Below, in pieces: positions 11,381-24,053 of a DNA stretch of 64,000 bases. Numbering within the stretch: the stretch's first letter is position 1; the number at the start of each line of letters is the position of its first letter. A program made the position numbers and the translations under genes. Under the pieces are notes generated by a model. The model did no database searches, had not been told where the DNA came from, and saw only the letters and a program-made list of their open reading frames with translations. The stretch is from the NCBI GenBank assembly GCA_030248135.1, contig JASANC010002213.1, forward strand, positions 1-64,000, in the 5' to 3' direction. The stretch comes from Theristus sp. LFF4_11. Its lineage: Eukaryota; Nematoda; Chromadorea; Monhysterida; Xyalidae.

Positions 11381-14300
11381 ATGGGTTCGCAAACGTCGTC
11401 GCTTCAAAAGTCAATTCAAACACGCCAATCAGAGCGCAGCAAGCAGTTTGAGCGACTTCACAATCATTTACGAGAATTTGAGCAACGAGATCGATTGAAA
11501 TGGGACAGAATTGTGGAATTGACGACGGTGGAATTGTGTGGTGAGTTGGTGATTCGTTAATTTTTGAATTGTCCCGTAAAAGCCAGCCTGTTTTGCTGCA
11601 TGAATCGTGCGCCCGGAAATTACGCGCAAATCGGTGGCTTTGGCCAACAATTTGGCCCCCTGTGGTCAGTTCTATAAAAAGTGAATAGTGCTTGAAAAGT
11701 GAATAGTTCTACTCCAGGGTGTCCCAAAATTTAGACCTTGACAAATTCCGGTTGAATACTTGAACCACAAGTTCATCTTTGACCGAAGTTTCCCATTGAT
11801 TGGATTGATATTTCTAATTTCCACGCAAAACTGTTTGTCTTTGAAGCTCATGTCTCGATTATTTTTCCAGAATTTCTCAAAGACTAACTTTTGGAACACC
11901 CTGGAGTAAAAATGTTCACTTTTCAAACACTATTCATTTTTATAGAACTGACCACTGGTTCCGGCAGCTGTGAGCAGTAAATCAGCATTCCAGTTTTTAA
12001 GATTTTGAAAGTGCAAGTGGCATTGTTTTTCCTATAAGCTGCTTGTCTTGCCACACGCTCATACAACAAAGTTCCTATTTCATTCGGACACAATTTCTCA
12101 GTTCTCACGAACAAACAAACGAAAAAAACACAATTTCTCAATAAAACCAACGGAACGTTCCGCGTTTCCACCGAATCAATCGTCCTTGCCCCGGTTTCAC
12201 AGACCAACTGCGGCACGGCCAACTGCGTTGCGTCGATGTGCTGCGCGCGTTTCAGTGGCGTGCGTTAGCGGCGCAAGACACGACCAATTGTGTGGTGGAG
12301 TTCCTTGAGGGCGCTGAGAAACACGCAGAAGCGCTCGACGAGCAATACGCGGGCGAGGTTGAGAAACCGTTGCTGTTCGGGCTGCCAATCAGCGTCAAGG
12401 AGTTGTTTGAGGTGTTTTGGACATTTTTATTGGAATGTCAACATTGCTGAGTGGTTGTGTGAACGTTGGACACCTTGATGACTGTTGATGAAATTGATTT
12501 GTCGCATTTCAGTGCGGAAAGTTCGCCGTCTGTGGTTTCATTCGCCAGACATACTGCGGAAGCTGTTTCGTATGCTACAATTGACCTCGCATAGTTTGTG
12601 TAAAAGTTCGTAAAATACAAAAACCGCCGGTTTTACCGTTGTTATGTGTTTTTCCGTAGCATAAAAAAACAGCAGCCAATCAGCTAAACGCTTTCAAGTT
12701 CACAATTCAACAGTCCACCTTTTGTTACTATTCCAGTTGTCCGGTCACGACGCGACGTTTGGCTACGCACATCGAATCAATGATCCAGTTTTCGAGCAGG
12801 ACGCGTTGGTCATCGAGAGACTGCGGGCGGCTGGGGCGGTGCCGTTCGTTAGGACGAACATACCGCAGGTGAGCTGGAAAACGGTGACAGATTGGAGTAA
12901 ATAGTGTCTGCTGTCGGTCACTCCGAGAAAACTACCGTATTCGGTCTCGACACGATTTTATTGCATCATGAAAGCTTGTTTTCAACTACTTCGCTTCGAT
13001 TTTGCCCATTTTCATGCGTTTCAATAGCTCTGCACGGTGTTGATGCAACGCAGAGGATGCGGACGTGCATCCGGACTGTCTCAAGATCATGCCAAGACCG
13101 ACGGTGGTAAATACCGTACTCCATTGTTCACAACAGTTTGCATTTAACTGTGCTGTCCATTGGTTGAGTTGGACACAAACGATTCGTGATTTATAACTTC
13201 CATACGTTCAGGGCATGGTCTCATTCAACTGTTCGAATCCAGTTTACGGTCTAACCACGCATCCAATGAAACCGACTCGCACCCCGGGCGGTTCAAGTGG
13301 TGGTGAGGGTGCCCTCATTGCCGCAGGTGGCTCCCCACTTGGTCTCGGATCGGACGGCGGTGGAAGCATACGAATACCGGCCACGTTTTGCGGCATCGCT
13401 GGGCTCAAGGTGTTGACTGATTTAAAGTTGTTGTTTTTTACTTTTTTGTTCATTCTGAGGGTTCAAGAGGCGGACTGCTTGGTGCTTGGTTACAGTTGAA
13501 TTCAGCTTTTTTTCTCGGACAAATATGCTGGCGCAATGGCGCGTTGATTCTGTGTATTATCTTTTTTTAAGACCTGCGACTCAATGCGGTTGTGGACATG
13601 AAAGGAAACTAGTTTCAATTTTTATGTGGTAATTCAGAATAGCCTAAGTGACCCGGTCTTATTTAGGGGACTCGGATCTTTTTGCCAATTTTGAATTCCC
13701 GCGTCGTACACGAGACTGCTTACCCATCTATGCGCGCATTGAGATGCGGGACCAAAATAAAAGATGTTATCAGATTTTTTCTTTGCTTTTGTGTTCGTCA
13801 ATATTTTGTTGCATTTCCACATAATTTAGAGCCTACATACAGTTTTCAATGCATTATTTGTGGAAAGTTTACCAAGAAATGACGTTTAGTTGTGTCATTT
13901 CTTGGTAGTTTTTTTGAAAAAACTCCATGTTCAGCCGACCTCAACGCGTGTCAGCCAGCTTGGCATGGGCGTCAACCTGCCGGGCACCGTGGTGCTTGGT
14001 GTCACGTGGGGCCCGATGGGTCGGGACGTGGACTCGTTGATTCTGGCGATGCGGGCGGCGTTGATGCAACCGTCGACTCCCACAACAGACCCATACGTTA
14101 ATAATGTGCCGTTTCGTGACGACATTTTGCATGAGAAGCGACCGTTGAGGATTGGATGGTTGGTATGAAACGCTAGTCAAACGGAGTACGGTGTCTACCG
14201 TATTCAGTCTTGACGCGATCGTTACTGCAAACCAGAAAGTTGTCCAGAAAGTTCGTTGTTGCAACTTGCAACAACGAAACTTTGTTGTCGTTTCTTGTCA

Positions 14301-16950
14301 ATTCATCCAGGTACGATTATGACGGTTTCGGCGACACTGTGCCCGTGATGAGGCGAGCTGTCGAGGAAGCACGACAGTTGCTGCTTGATCAGGGGCACAC
14401 GCTCGGTTAGCTCGTGCTGGTTTATGTGTGTCTGTCAATTGTATTTTGTGCTCACATTTCTTATAATGTTCCTTAACCAATTTTGACAACTCTTCTTCTC
14501 ACACAGTCAAACTTGCTGATTTCGTTTTTTAGTACACAGCCAATCGGAGCGTCATACGCCAATTTTATTCGTCAGATTCAATTTTTAGCTTTTTGTCCCA
14601 CCTGTGTAGTCAAATTATCGTGATTGTTGTTGTGTGTTTTTTTTTTCGTTGACAGCTGCATACATCGTCGGAAAAAAAATATTTTTCTGTTTGCAAAAAA
14701 AGAACAATGGAACAGATCTCGCGCCAAAATGCGACTGCGCCCTAAAAACATTGCTTTTTTGTTCTGCAGTACCGTGGCAACCGCCCGAGGTCGCTCGTGC
14801 CGCTGACATTTTCGTGCGCACATTCCTGCCGGACGGTGGCACGGAGTTGCTTCGGTGGCTCGACCGTGATCTGATCGATGAATACAACAAATCGTTCTTC
14901 CTGCTGCTGCGAGTGCCGTGCTGCGTGAAGCGACTGGTCTCGATGCTGGTCAGTGCCTGTGGATAAATAAATATTGTATGCGCAGTGAATGAAGCAGAAG
15001 TTTGTCCTCAGTCAAGAGGAATTTTGAAGGTGTTTTGGACTGTCTATCAATATGTAAAATTTGAATTTCCATCGTTGAAAAAAAAACGGAAAACCTGGAA
15101 AACCCGTCGTACTTTTGCTTGGCCTTGGTGTAAAAACCACGGTTTTTTACCCGACCAACCCCCACTGGTGACCATGAAAGGAACTTTTGTGTGAGCGTTG
15201 CTGATTTTCAAACAGTATGTTTCGGCCCATTAAAAGCCCATTAAAACATTCTTTGCATAATGTATGGTGGGCGTCGTCAGGGGATTGCCATTTGTCCCTC
15301 ATGTTCATATCAGTTTGTTTGTAATGTCCAGTTTCGTGCATGTTAGTTGAAATTGAAGTGAACGGGTGACGGTCACATGCAAACATGCGCATCACACAAG
15401 TGATCTTATCAGTCACACATCTGTTGTGCGTGCGTCTGTGCTTTGAAATTGGCATATTTATCACACACCGATCATGCAGTTTATTATCGTTGATGGATCG
15501 CTTCGCCTGTATGCTCGTTTTAGGCAAGGACAAACGAATGTTAGACTGTAAGAATGTAAATTCCAGTGCTGAAGAAGCACGCTGTTTTGACCAGACGTTT
15601 GTTACCCGACCGACAACGTGTTTGTTTGTTTGCAGTAAAACGGTCAGAGCAACGAAAAGTGTGCATTCAAAAACTTTAACCCTGCATGCTGATTGGCTGC
15701 TTCGGGCTTCTGAATCACTCAGCCGAATTCAAAAACAGCTACTCATAATCGCATTTTTTTGCTCGACTGTGTAGCATCATGTACCGAGCTATCGGCCTGC
15801 TTCACAGATAGAGCAATTTGAAATCCATTGCTTTTTGTGTCTTACGCTTACTGTTGTTACACATGTTTTTCGCAGAATTCAAAACTTACAGTAATAACAA
15901 CGACTGAATTATGCCACATAGATATTGAAACTACGTTTCCTTTCCACGTCTGCAAACGCACTGAGTCGCAGAGCCTGAAAAACGGCACAACACTTTTTTC
16001 ACGTTCTCCAACGCAGACATCACCGTTCTTCCATCGACTGTCGCTGTTGGCGCGCAGCCTCAGCCACCGCAGCTCGGACGCATTGCGCGACGCGTACGCG
16101 CAAACGCTCGCGTACCGCCGGCTGGTCGTGGCCAGCTGGCAGCAGCACCGCCTGGACGCCGTCATCTGTCCACCGTTCGCGCATCCCGCCTGCAGCAATG
16201 AACTGCCGGATCAGGTGATTGATTGATTGATTGATTGCGAGGTTACTTTTGAGACTGGGTAGTCTTGAGCGGCATTCATGAAGCAGTATTTAGTGACCTT
16301 TAGTGACCACGTAGCTATGTTTCAACACAGCTACGCGTCACTGAATACTGCTTCATGAATGCCGCTTTGGTGTTTTGTTAAACCGATGGAGTGAGCCCAC
16401 AAGTGTCCAGCAATCGCGGTGTCTGCCCGCAACCCCACAAAACAGGCTGAATCGATATGAAAGGGCAGCAGTGCACCAGAGTCCCTGAGCGAGCCGGCGC
16501 GCTCTGAACGCATTCAAACAAATGTCGCTCACGTGCAGAGCGTGGCTGACATTAAAGTTGGTGTGAGTCCATTCCGCAGTGGCGGCCAACAACAACAGCC
16601 GATGCCGATACCACAGCTTTGTTGCGATGTTTTCCACCGTTTCTGTCCAATTGCAGTGCGCCGCCGGTGCATCGTACTCGTTCCTCTACAACGTGCTTGA
16701 CTTCGTCGCCGGCGCCGTGCCGCTGACGGTCGTACAGCACGAGGATGAGATGGACTGTCAGCAGCACTTTCGACCGATCGACTTCTGGTCGCGTATGTTC
16801 CAGAAAGAGTTCTGCGCGGACACCATTGGACTGCCGGTTGGGGTGCAGTGCGTCGCGTTGCCGAATCACGAGGAGCTGTGTCTGAGAGTGATGAAGGCGC
16901 TGGAGACGGCCGTCACGCAGAAACGCGCATGGTTTGAAGAAACGGAGTAG
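11381..16950 (+). CDS. FAAH: Fatty acid amide hydrolase (amidase signature family)
   Basis: Nine exons (11381-11540, 12203-12411, 12737-12868, 13212-13409, 13935-14158, 14311-14405, 14770-14948, 16017-16214, 16657-16950) give a 562-residue protein, close to the usual length of about 580. FAAH hydrolyses fatty acid amides such as anandamide at intracellular membranes. The Ser-Ser-Lys catalytic set is intact: Lys119 in GLPISVKE, Ser195 in [11 protein letters not shown] and Ser219 in GGGSIRIP. The C-terminal block [20 protein letters not shown] is also typical of the family. The expected N-terminal membrane helix is absent from this start. The protein instead begins MGSQTSS, which fits an N-myristoylation signal. 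An in-frame ATG at 11273 would add about 36 residues, including a short hydrophobic stretch, so the start is not settled. Intron 8 contains a hairpin MITE. Confidence 0.95.
16272..16367. mobile_element. Hairpin MITE in FAAH intron 8
   Basis: The left arm GCGGCATTCATGAAGCAGTA is matched by its inverse TACTGCTTCATGAATGCCGC. Both arms continue inward through AGTGAC and the GTAGCT words to a short loop near 16320. A second full copy is at 24412-24501 and a diverged copy is near 53472. The nearly perfect hairpin and multiple copies indicate a MITE; an RNA-hairpin role is possible but not shown. Confidence 0.85.
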
Positions 16951-17701
16951 GACCGGAGTGGTTGGTGTTGGTTGGAATTTGTTGTTGTTGTTGTGACTTT
17001 TTTGTTGTGCGGTTTTGTTTCAGTACGGGCTCTCTGTTTTGATTCCAGTATATTTTACAGGTATTATTGGTGTCAGGGGGTCTTATATTTGCGCCTGGTG
17101 ATTGTGTGTTGTGTCGCTTGATGTTTCGTGATCCGGTGGGTATTTAGTTTGTGGAACAGACGTTTGGCAAAGAAATAGTGCTTTGGTGTTGTTAGTTTTT
17201 TTAGTGATTGTGATAAACTGATTTTCGTGTGGTTTTTCTGGTTGAATCAAATGTATTCCAAATGAAATGAAGCTTTGTTTACTGTTGTGCCACTTTGATT
17301 CCCGTTTATTCAGCCTTTTTCAAGAAAAATCCAATTTGAATGATATTTCAAATCAAAACATTCAATCAAGTTCAGTTTTTTTATTGCGTGGATTATTACC
17401 ACCCGTGCCTTTTGATAAAAGTCGTTGAAGCTTAGATTTACTTGTTTTGAGTGAGACGAAACGCAACGGCATGATCGTGAGTCGTGACGCGATTGCCTTG
17501 GATTGTGGAAACAATCCATATCTTTCCAATTTTTTGACATTCCTTCCAGAGTTCCTTTTCACACATGATGATCATGATCATGAACTACAGAGCCAACGTT
17601 CAGTGGGCCAAATTGGTCAATCTCGCAGTTTTACAGTGAACTAGTGCAAGTTTCAGTACGTCAAGCCAACGGCAAACAGGATCTGATTATTGCAGAAAAA
17701 T
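16951..17701. other. Spacer between FAAH and deoxyhypusine synthase
   Basis: No supported exon is present; this holds the FAAH 3' flank. The last bases before the next gene form a splice-acceptor-like TTATTGCAG (AG at 17694-17695), six nt before the ATG. This could end a 5'-UTR intron or be a trans-splice site. Confidence 0.45.
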
Positions 17702-20332
17702 ATGGCAACCACTGACGCGGAATTGAACGGCTGCAAAACCGTCACCGATGTGAAACGACAGCAATGCGCCCAAGAGGCGACAACCAGTGAAACGTCGCTG
17801 TCGGATCTGCCGCAAGCCGCGGTGCTCGTGAATTCGGCCGCGGTTCCTGCGGGCACTCCGGTGGTCGCTGGCTACGAGTTCAACGATGGAGTGGTCGATT
17901 TCGATGAGCTCATGCGCTCGTTTGCGACGTCCGGATTCCAGGTGAGCGCGGCGACTTTTGTAAAGCCCGCAATTTTTGTTTCGCAGATTGCGGGAAACCA
18001 ATTTATGAGATTGTTGAAACCGTGAGATTCGGATAACGCCATAAAACCCGTTTGCACCGATTTTGTTTGGGACATTGCCATGTTCAGTTTTGGTTGGAGA
18101 GCCAGTGATGATTTCGGCTTTGGCTTTTTTTGCGGTTTTTCAAAATAGTGAACTGAATTGATGGCATTTTTTGCGCTGTTGGTAACTAGTCAATCGAATT
18201 GAATGATAGTTCGGCCTGGCCCGCTGGAGGGCTGCCTGTTCAGTGGTGTAGCCTAACCTCCGCCAGCCAATCGGCATTCTTTGAAATTCAACGATTTTTT
18301 CCATGCATTCTGCATTGCTTTTCAACAGGCCACTCAGCTAGGCCGCGCCATCACAGAGGTGAACCGGATGCTTGCGGCGAAGTTCGCTCCATTCGTCCTC
18401 CCTGAAGGCTCAAGTGAAACGTTCAATTATCCAGCGCAACGTCGCAAAACTGGCTGCACCATATTCCTCGGTTACACGTCCAATATGATTTCGGCGGGCA
18501 CCAGAGAAGTCAGTGTAATCGCCATTTTTATTCCGAAAGTGATCCGCTCGAGATTTGATAGAACAACCGTGTTTCGTGTTCGGTTTCTGTTCTGAGTGAC
18601 AGATGGTGCGGCGAGTGCGTGGGGGAGCAACAGTTGAGTGATTATGTGAATGCTGATTAGCTAGTGGCAGCTTGGGCTGTGCGCGTCCATCATTCCAGCG
18701 ACCGATCCACTGCTATATCGATACGCACAAGTTCAAATATTTGAGTTAATCCGTTTTTTCTTCAGAATTTGCCTGCTTTTTGCTCAAACCCAACAAAGTC
18801 GGACTGTAAATCTGAATCATTGAGAATCAGCTTGGTGGTTGGCTGCTTTAGAATTGCGCTCAGATTCAAAGTGCCAGAGTCCACAAATTGCTTGTGTTCC
18901 AGTGTTCATGTGTAGTTAGTCCTGCCAGCTACTGCTGCCGAACCGTATGCTTCGGATGCAAATTTTCAAGCACACAAATTGCATGACCAGTTCGCTCGCG
19001 CACAAACTGCATGATCACCCTGACAGGTTGACTCAGTTCACAGATAAAAAAAACAAAAATTTCATCATGCACCGCTTTGCAGGCGATCCGCTTCGTGGTG
19101 CAGCACAACCTGGTCGACTGTGTCGTGACGTCGGCGGGCGGCGTCGAGGAGGATCTGATCAAATGTCTGGCGCCGACGTATCTCGGCGAGTTCACGTGGC
19201 GGGGCGCCGAGCTGCGACAGAAAGGCTTCAATCGAATCGGAAATCTGTTCGTTCCGAACGAGAATTACTGTCGTTTCGAGAACTTCCTGATGCCGCTATT
19301 GGACCGCTGCTTGGCGGAGCAGCAGCAGCACGCTGCGGTTTCGTGGACGCCGTCAAAGTTGATTGCTAGACTCGGCACGGAGATTGACGACGAACGATCG
19401 GTCTGCTATTGGGCGCAGAAAAATCAGATTCCGATCTTCTGTCCCGGACTCACGGACGGCTCCATCGGCGATATGCTGTACTTTCATTCGTATCGGAGTC
19501 CGGGATTGAAGCTGGATATCATTGAGGTTAGGTAAGGGATTTGACAAAATTTGCAGCGGTTCGATTGTTGGCTTGGTTGATTTTACGGTTGTATGTTGTA
19601 CAATCAGACGAGATATGTCTGGCATTAATGGGAACCGAAAGGTCTTGTAATCAATAAACTTGACATATCCATGCTTGTTTGCGTGTTTCGGGTGCGCAAC
19701 CAATACAACCTCAAAAAAAGTTTTTAGGACATCAAGTTCTTGAACGACATATCCGTGAAGTCACTGCAGACGGGTATGCTGATTCTCGGCGGTGGTCTTG
19801 TGAAACATCACATCGCAAATGCCAATCTAATGCGAAATGGTGCTGATTATTCGGTCTACATCAACACCGGCCAGGTATTTTCCGCTGTGTTTGACTTCAT
19901 TAAGGTCTTGGTTTGAAGACCGTGTGCTTTGCTCGTTGGCTGTCGTTGTTGTTGTTGATACAGCGAATTAGTGTCGGTGACATTGTTTGTAGTCGACTGT
20001 CAGTCAGTTTCCTTGGTGTTGATTTTCCGACTGCAACATTTCACTGGAAATCACGCAGTAGTGAAAAGTGCGTCTGCCGCTAAAACCACCAGTGTAAGTA
20101 AATTCAACAATGTTCCAAACAAATCCGAAACTCGCGCGTTGTACTCAATTGTTAGGAGTTTGACGGCTCCGATTCGGGCGCGAATCCGGACGAGGCGGTC
20201 TCGTGGGGCAAAATTAAAACCACCGCAGCACCTGTGAAAGTGTCGTGCGACGCCACGATCGCGTTTCCACTGCTCGTCTCGCAAACGTTCGCACAAACGG
20301 TCAGAGGTCAGAAAAGTCGTGATACCAAGTGA
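17702..20332 (+). CDS. DHPS: Deoxyhypusine synthase
   Basis: Five exons (17702-17941, 18329-18508, 19083-19526, 19728-19874, 20156-20332) encode 395 residues, slightly longer than the usual 370. The enzyme uses NAD and spermidine to modify a lysine of eIF5A, the first step of hypusine formation, in the cytosol as a tetramer. Highly conserved blocks are visible: [78 protein letters not shown] and [20 protein letters not shown]. The catalytic lysine is Lys356 in SWGKI. The first about 65 residues are variable, as in the family. After TFAQTV the frame continues for nine residues to TGA at 20330; a further 3' exon cannot be ruled out. Confidence 0.96.
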
Positions 20333-21850
20333 TGAAATGATGGTAAGGAGAATAATGGTAGAACGCTGAAAAGGTTTTGTTACACGGCGAACAGGTTTCC
20401 CACACGACACGTTTTCCCACTTTTCTAGTGAGGGAAGCAAAAGTTCCGTTGAACAGGGAGTTCCATGGCATGTCCCATGTGACCATTTTTGGCACTTTGA
20501 TTTTAAACGAATATATTGCTGGGGTTTTCAGGGTCGCTGAGCAGAAACACGGCGTGGCATTTTTTATTTGTTTTTTTTAATAACCACCATTGGTTATGTC
20601 GCTTTTTTACTGCGCCCTGTGACTGCTGTCCTGCTGTCCATAGACAAGCTACTGCCACAGTTATAATGGCGGCACTCTGTAATCGCTGTGCATTTTGCTG
20701 ATTCCTCTTCTATCGATGTGCGCGCTGCGCCAACGTTCATGCGGTCATCCCGCCGGATACCACAGTAATACAACACGTACTTCTCTGGATGTTTGAAAAA
20801 ATGACCGGTGTTGCTGTTGAGAGTTGTTTTCGATCGTTTGACTTGTGTTGCATGGTTGTGTAACATTCACACATGACGCGGAGTCATTGATCAAATGATA
20901 CTGAACTAGAAAAGTAGTTTCACATCTGAACTTTTCAAAGAGTTTGCGAATTGTCAACGAGGCACTGTGACAAAAGGAGTCTTTGATCTCTGTACTATGC
21001 AATAAAGAAATGAAAGGCACACGAACTAAAAAGCGAAAACACAATGGCATAATCGTGAAACAAAGTAAACCGATCACCCTGTAGCTAAAAACGAAGGTCA
21101 ATACGACATATATATATATATAACTGGTATCATTCATATGCATGCGGTGTATGCGTGAACAATTGTTGCAAAATAAATACACACCCCGTTTACGATGCAG
21201 ACAGTCTATAATAATGTACACACACGGGTACTATTACTTGCTCGAAAGTTGCAACCGTCTTTTATGCGTTGATCTTTTTCGAATCACGAAATCCACCTGC
21301 TAATGTTGTTTCATATTGCCGATTTTCTTAGATGATTAATGGTCCCTGATCATAATCGCGCATTTAATTTTTATGGTAGGTTTCACTTTTTTTTGGATGT
21401 TGTCAACAAAAGCTAAAAGCCGCAAACCTCGGGTATGCTTTTAACAGATGCCCGTTTTTGTATTTCATTGTTGAGCTATTTTTCAGCGCTCGTACCAACA
21501 GACCCACCGCATTTGTTATATGCTTTGTTTAAAATTGCCATTGTAATGTAATTGCCGCCAACTAGTTTTATAATTGTTTTTAAATTGTTTTATTGTTCTT
21601 GTAATCGTTCCCGTTCTCGTAATTGTTCTTGTAGTTTAAAGTAATTTAGTTTCCACTTCCGTTTCTATTCGTATAAAAGTTTACTGCAATGAACATTATT
21701 TTTTAGACTGTGTTTCTATGTTTTCTCCCCGTATAACTAATAAAAAGAAAAGTGTTCGCAAAAAAAGCAATTCGCTCTCGCGCGCGCGTGTTGTAACACA
21801 TTTTGGAGCACACACGTATAGAAACGCTACGTTCTCGCCTGCCCGTTTGC
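20333..21850. other. Spacer without supported gene
   Basis: Only short or low-complexity reading frames occur here. An (AT)n run lies near 21109-21122. Nothing resembles a known domain in any frame. Confidence 0.4.
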
Positions 21851-21901
21851 TTCTCGGGTGCAAGCTGAAACGCATGGATACAGCTTACGTGCTGGTGCGT
21901 T

Positions 21902-22332
21902 ATGTGGACAGTGCTCGAGTCTGAAGTGGGTGAAACTCGGTTAGAGCAAATGAGGAGCGACTTTGCAAACAACTGCGGCCAGGACATCCATCTATTTACT
22001 CAAATAGAAGAGCAAGTCAAGACGCTTACAGTTCAAGCAATGAAGAGGCAATGCCCACCGGAACATCAAGCTGGCGGCTATTTTCCTGACCTGACCGACT
22101 CATTAATGCCACAATCAGCAGCAGGAGACGAAAACCATTTTCCGGCATTAAATCGAGGTTTCAGACTTGGCTTACAAACAAAAACCGAAAAAGGTTTGTT
22201 AGCGGTTTGTTTTGTTTTGTTTCTTTTGATTTGAGATGTTTGTTTAAAGTCAGCCAGCAAATCGACCGAAACACTGTCCGCCAATGATGTGAATGAAAAA
22301 CTGTTCGGACGGGCAAAAATGAATACTCGTTG
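21902..22332 (+). CDS. Candidate two-exon gene, unknown protein of about 120 residues
   Basis: An open frame from ATG at 21902 runs to a donor at 22194, and a 60-nt intron (22194-22253) joins in phase to a second exon ending in TGA near 22332. The joined protein is mixed and charged, without repeats, with stretches such as LEQMRSDFANNCGQDIHLF and SKSTETLSANDVNEKLFGR. A frame immediately upstream (up to 21922) reads MDTAYVLVRYVDSARV, which would fit a preceding segment if there were one frameshift. I recognise no domain. It may be a real small gene, a gene fragment or chance; the good intron phase is the main support. Confidence 0.35.
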
Positions 22333-22339
22333 AGTAGTT

Positions 22340-24053
22340 TGTTACGATGTGTTACGATGTGTTGAAACCATGCTCGTAAGAGTACCATTCTGATTCGTAT
22401 GTTACGGTAGTCTTTCCGGTGAGTATTGTTAAAAAAAGACATGGTTTGCCTAAAAGTTTTTCTCTCTAAATTTGTCCTTCACATGATATTTATATTGGAT
22501 TGTGCACATCATACATATAGTGTTGATCCAAATAAACATTTTGTTGATTTAAGCACATTTACCGTTCGTGGTCGGTTAAGACTGAACCGCCCAAACGTGC
22601 ATTATGCAGAACAAAATAAAATGAAATGCTTGATATCTTTGAATAAAAAAAAGTTTTGCGGTGACCAATTTGTGCTCTGGAGAGATGTGAACAAGAATAG
22701 TGCTGCATATCAACTAACAAGCTTAATTTTGTAGATGCTAATGCAGACATTGAAAAACCGCCAAAACTTTTCAATTGACAATTCAAGTACCATTTCTTTA
22801 TTGCAGTGTAATACAGAGATCTGAAAATTTCCCTTTGTCCCAGTATTTTATTGGCAAATTGCAAATTCTGAGAAGTTCTGACTTGAAACTCACTTTCAAG
22901 TTCAGTATCATTTTATCAACGTTACAGTTGCAACGCGATATAGTCCCGTTTTTAATTCAAATCACCCGGTGCGTTGGTTTTCATTTCAACGTTTCAGTTT
23001 TTAAAAGTTTAAAGGAAGACATTTGTGAAAAACAGAGCGATTGTAGTGCCGTGAGCTGCAAAGAATTTATGCACGTTAAGATGGAAACACTCAAGAATCA
23101 TCCAAACGGAGCGTTCAACGGACTATCTCGTTGCAACAAATCGACATTAATTTGTTCGAGCGCTGTACCAACTTAGTGCAATGCAATAACGCACTTAGAA
23201 GTTCGGCATTGCAACGATAGACAGACGGACGCTTAAAAGTGTTTACACATTGAAGAAGGTGGATAGGGCAAAACTAGCCGAAAAAGCGGAATCTAAATTT
23301 TTGCCATTTCCCATCGTGGTGCTATTATTTTATTATTTTCCAAAAAATATGCGCGCTAAAACTAGTTGCATGTCATGAAAGTTCCTTGCTGCGAAAAAAA
23401 GCAAAGATGGTGTACCAAGCCCAAGTATGTTTGTTCAAATCTCTCACTTCGCAAAATACAACGCATGCAAAACTTTGAATTGCAGTAAGAAGAACGAATG
23501 GATCGGGTTTTGTTGAAACCAAACACCCCATTTGTACTCGCAACTCCGATCCCGTTCTTTCTTCGTATTCGCTCTGTATTCCGCGTAAAAAGTAAAAAAA
23601 TTATCAAGCACACAGTGCCAAGTAAGTATCCAATCAATGTGTCGGAACCTAAAACGGTGTGAACAGTTTCCACATGGACCTTTTGTGTAGCTAACCGGTT
23701 ACTTTGTCGTTTGGGAAACCTGTGCCTGGCATGTCCTTGCCATAACCTGACTTTCTTTGTTTTAGCGCTGTTCATTGTCTGTCACAATTGGTGAAACGCA
23801 TTTTGTTGATAAATGTTGCCAAATAAATGGTACATAGCCTAACATGTTGGAACAAATTGGGAGACGACTTGGAATTGAAATGGTTGACACCAACCAACAT
23901 CACGTGCCGTGTGTTTCGATTGATTAATACATTTATTAAGCTGATGAGTCGCATCATTCTCATAAACATCAAACAGTTGCGCACCAGGAGTAATTGGCTG
24001 ATATGTGAGGCGGCAGTGCAAGTGCAGTTGGATTGAACACCACAGCACTCGAC
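22340..24053. other. Spacer with a diverged repeat at about 23440-23640
   Basis: A segment around 23446-23640 resembles 24985-25115 in the bL27m gene. Both have GCAAAACTT(T/C)GAATT(G/A)CAGTAAGAAGA then CGAATG, and further on CCCATTTGT followed by CTCCGAT(C/T)CCGTT. This marks an unnamed dispersed repeat. A 133-codon open frame at 22775-23176 has no recognisable domain, and I do not call it a gene. Confidence 0.4.

Noticed and set aside
22775..23176. 133-codon open frame as a protein gene
   Set aside because: No recognisable domain, no supported splice partners, AT-rich composition.
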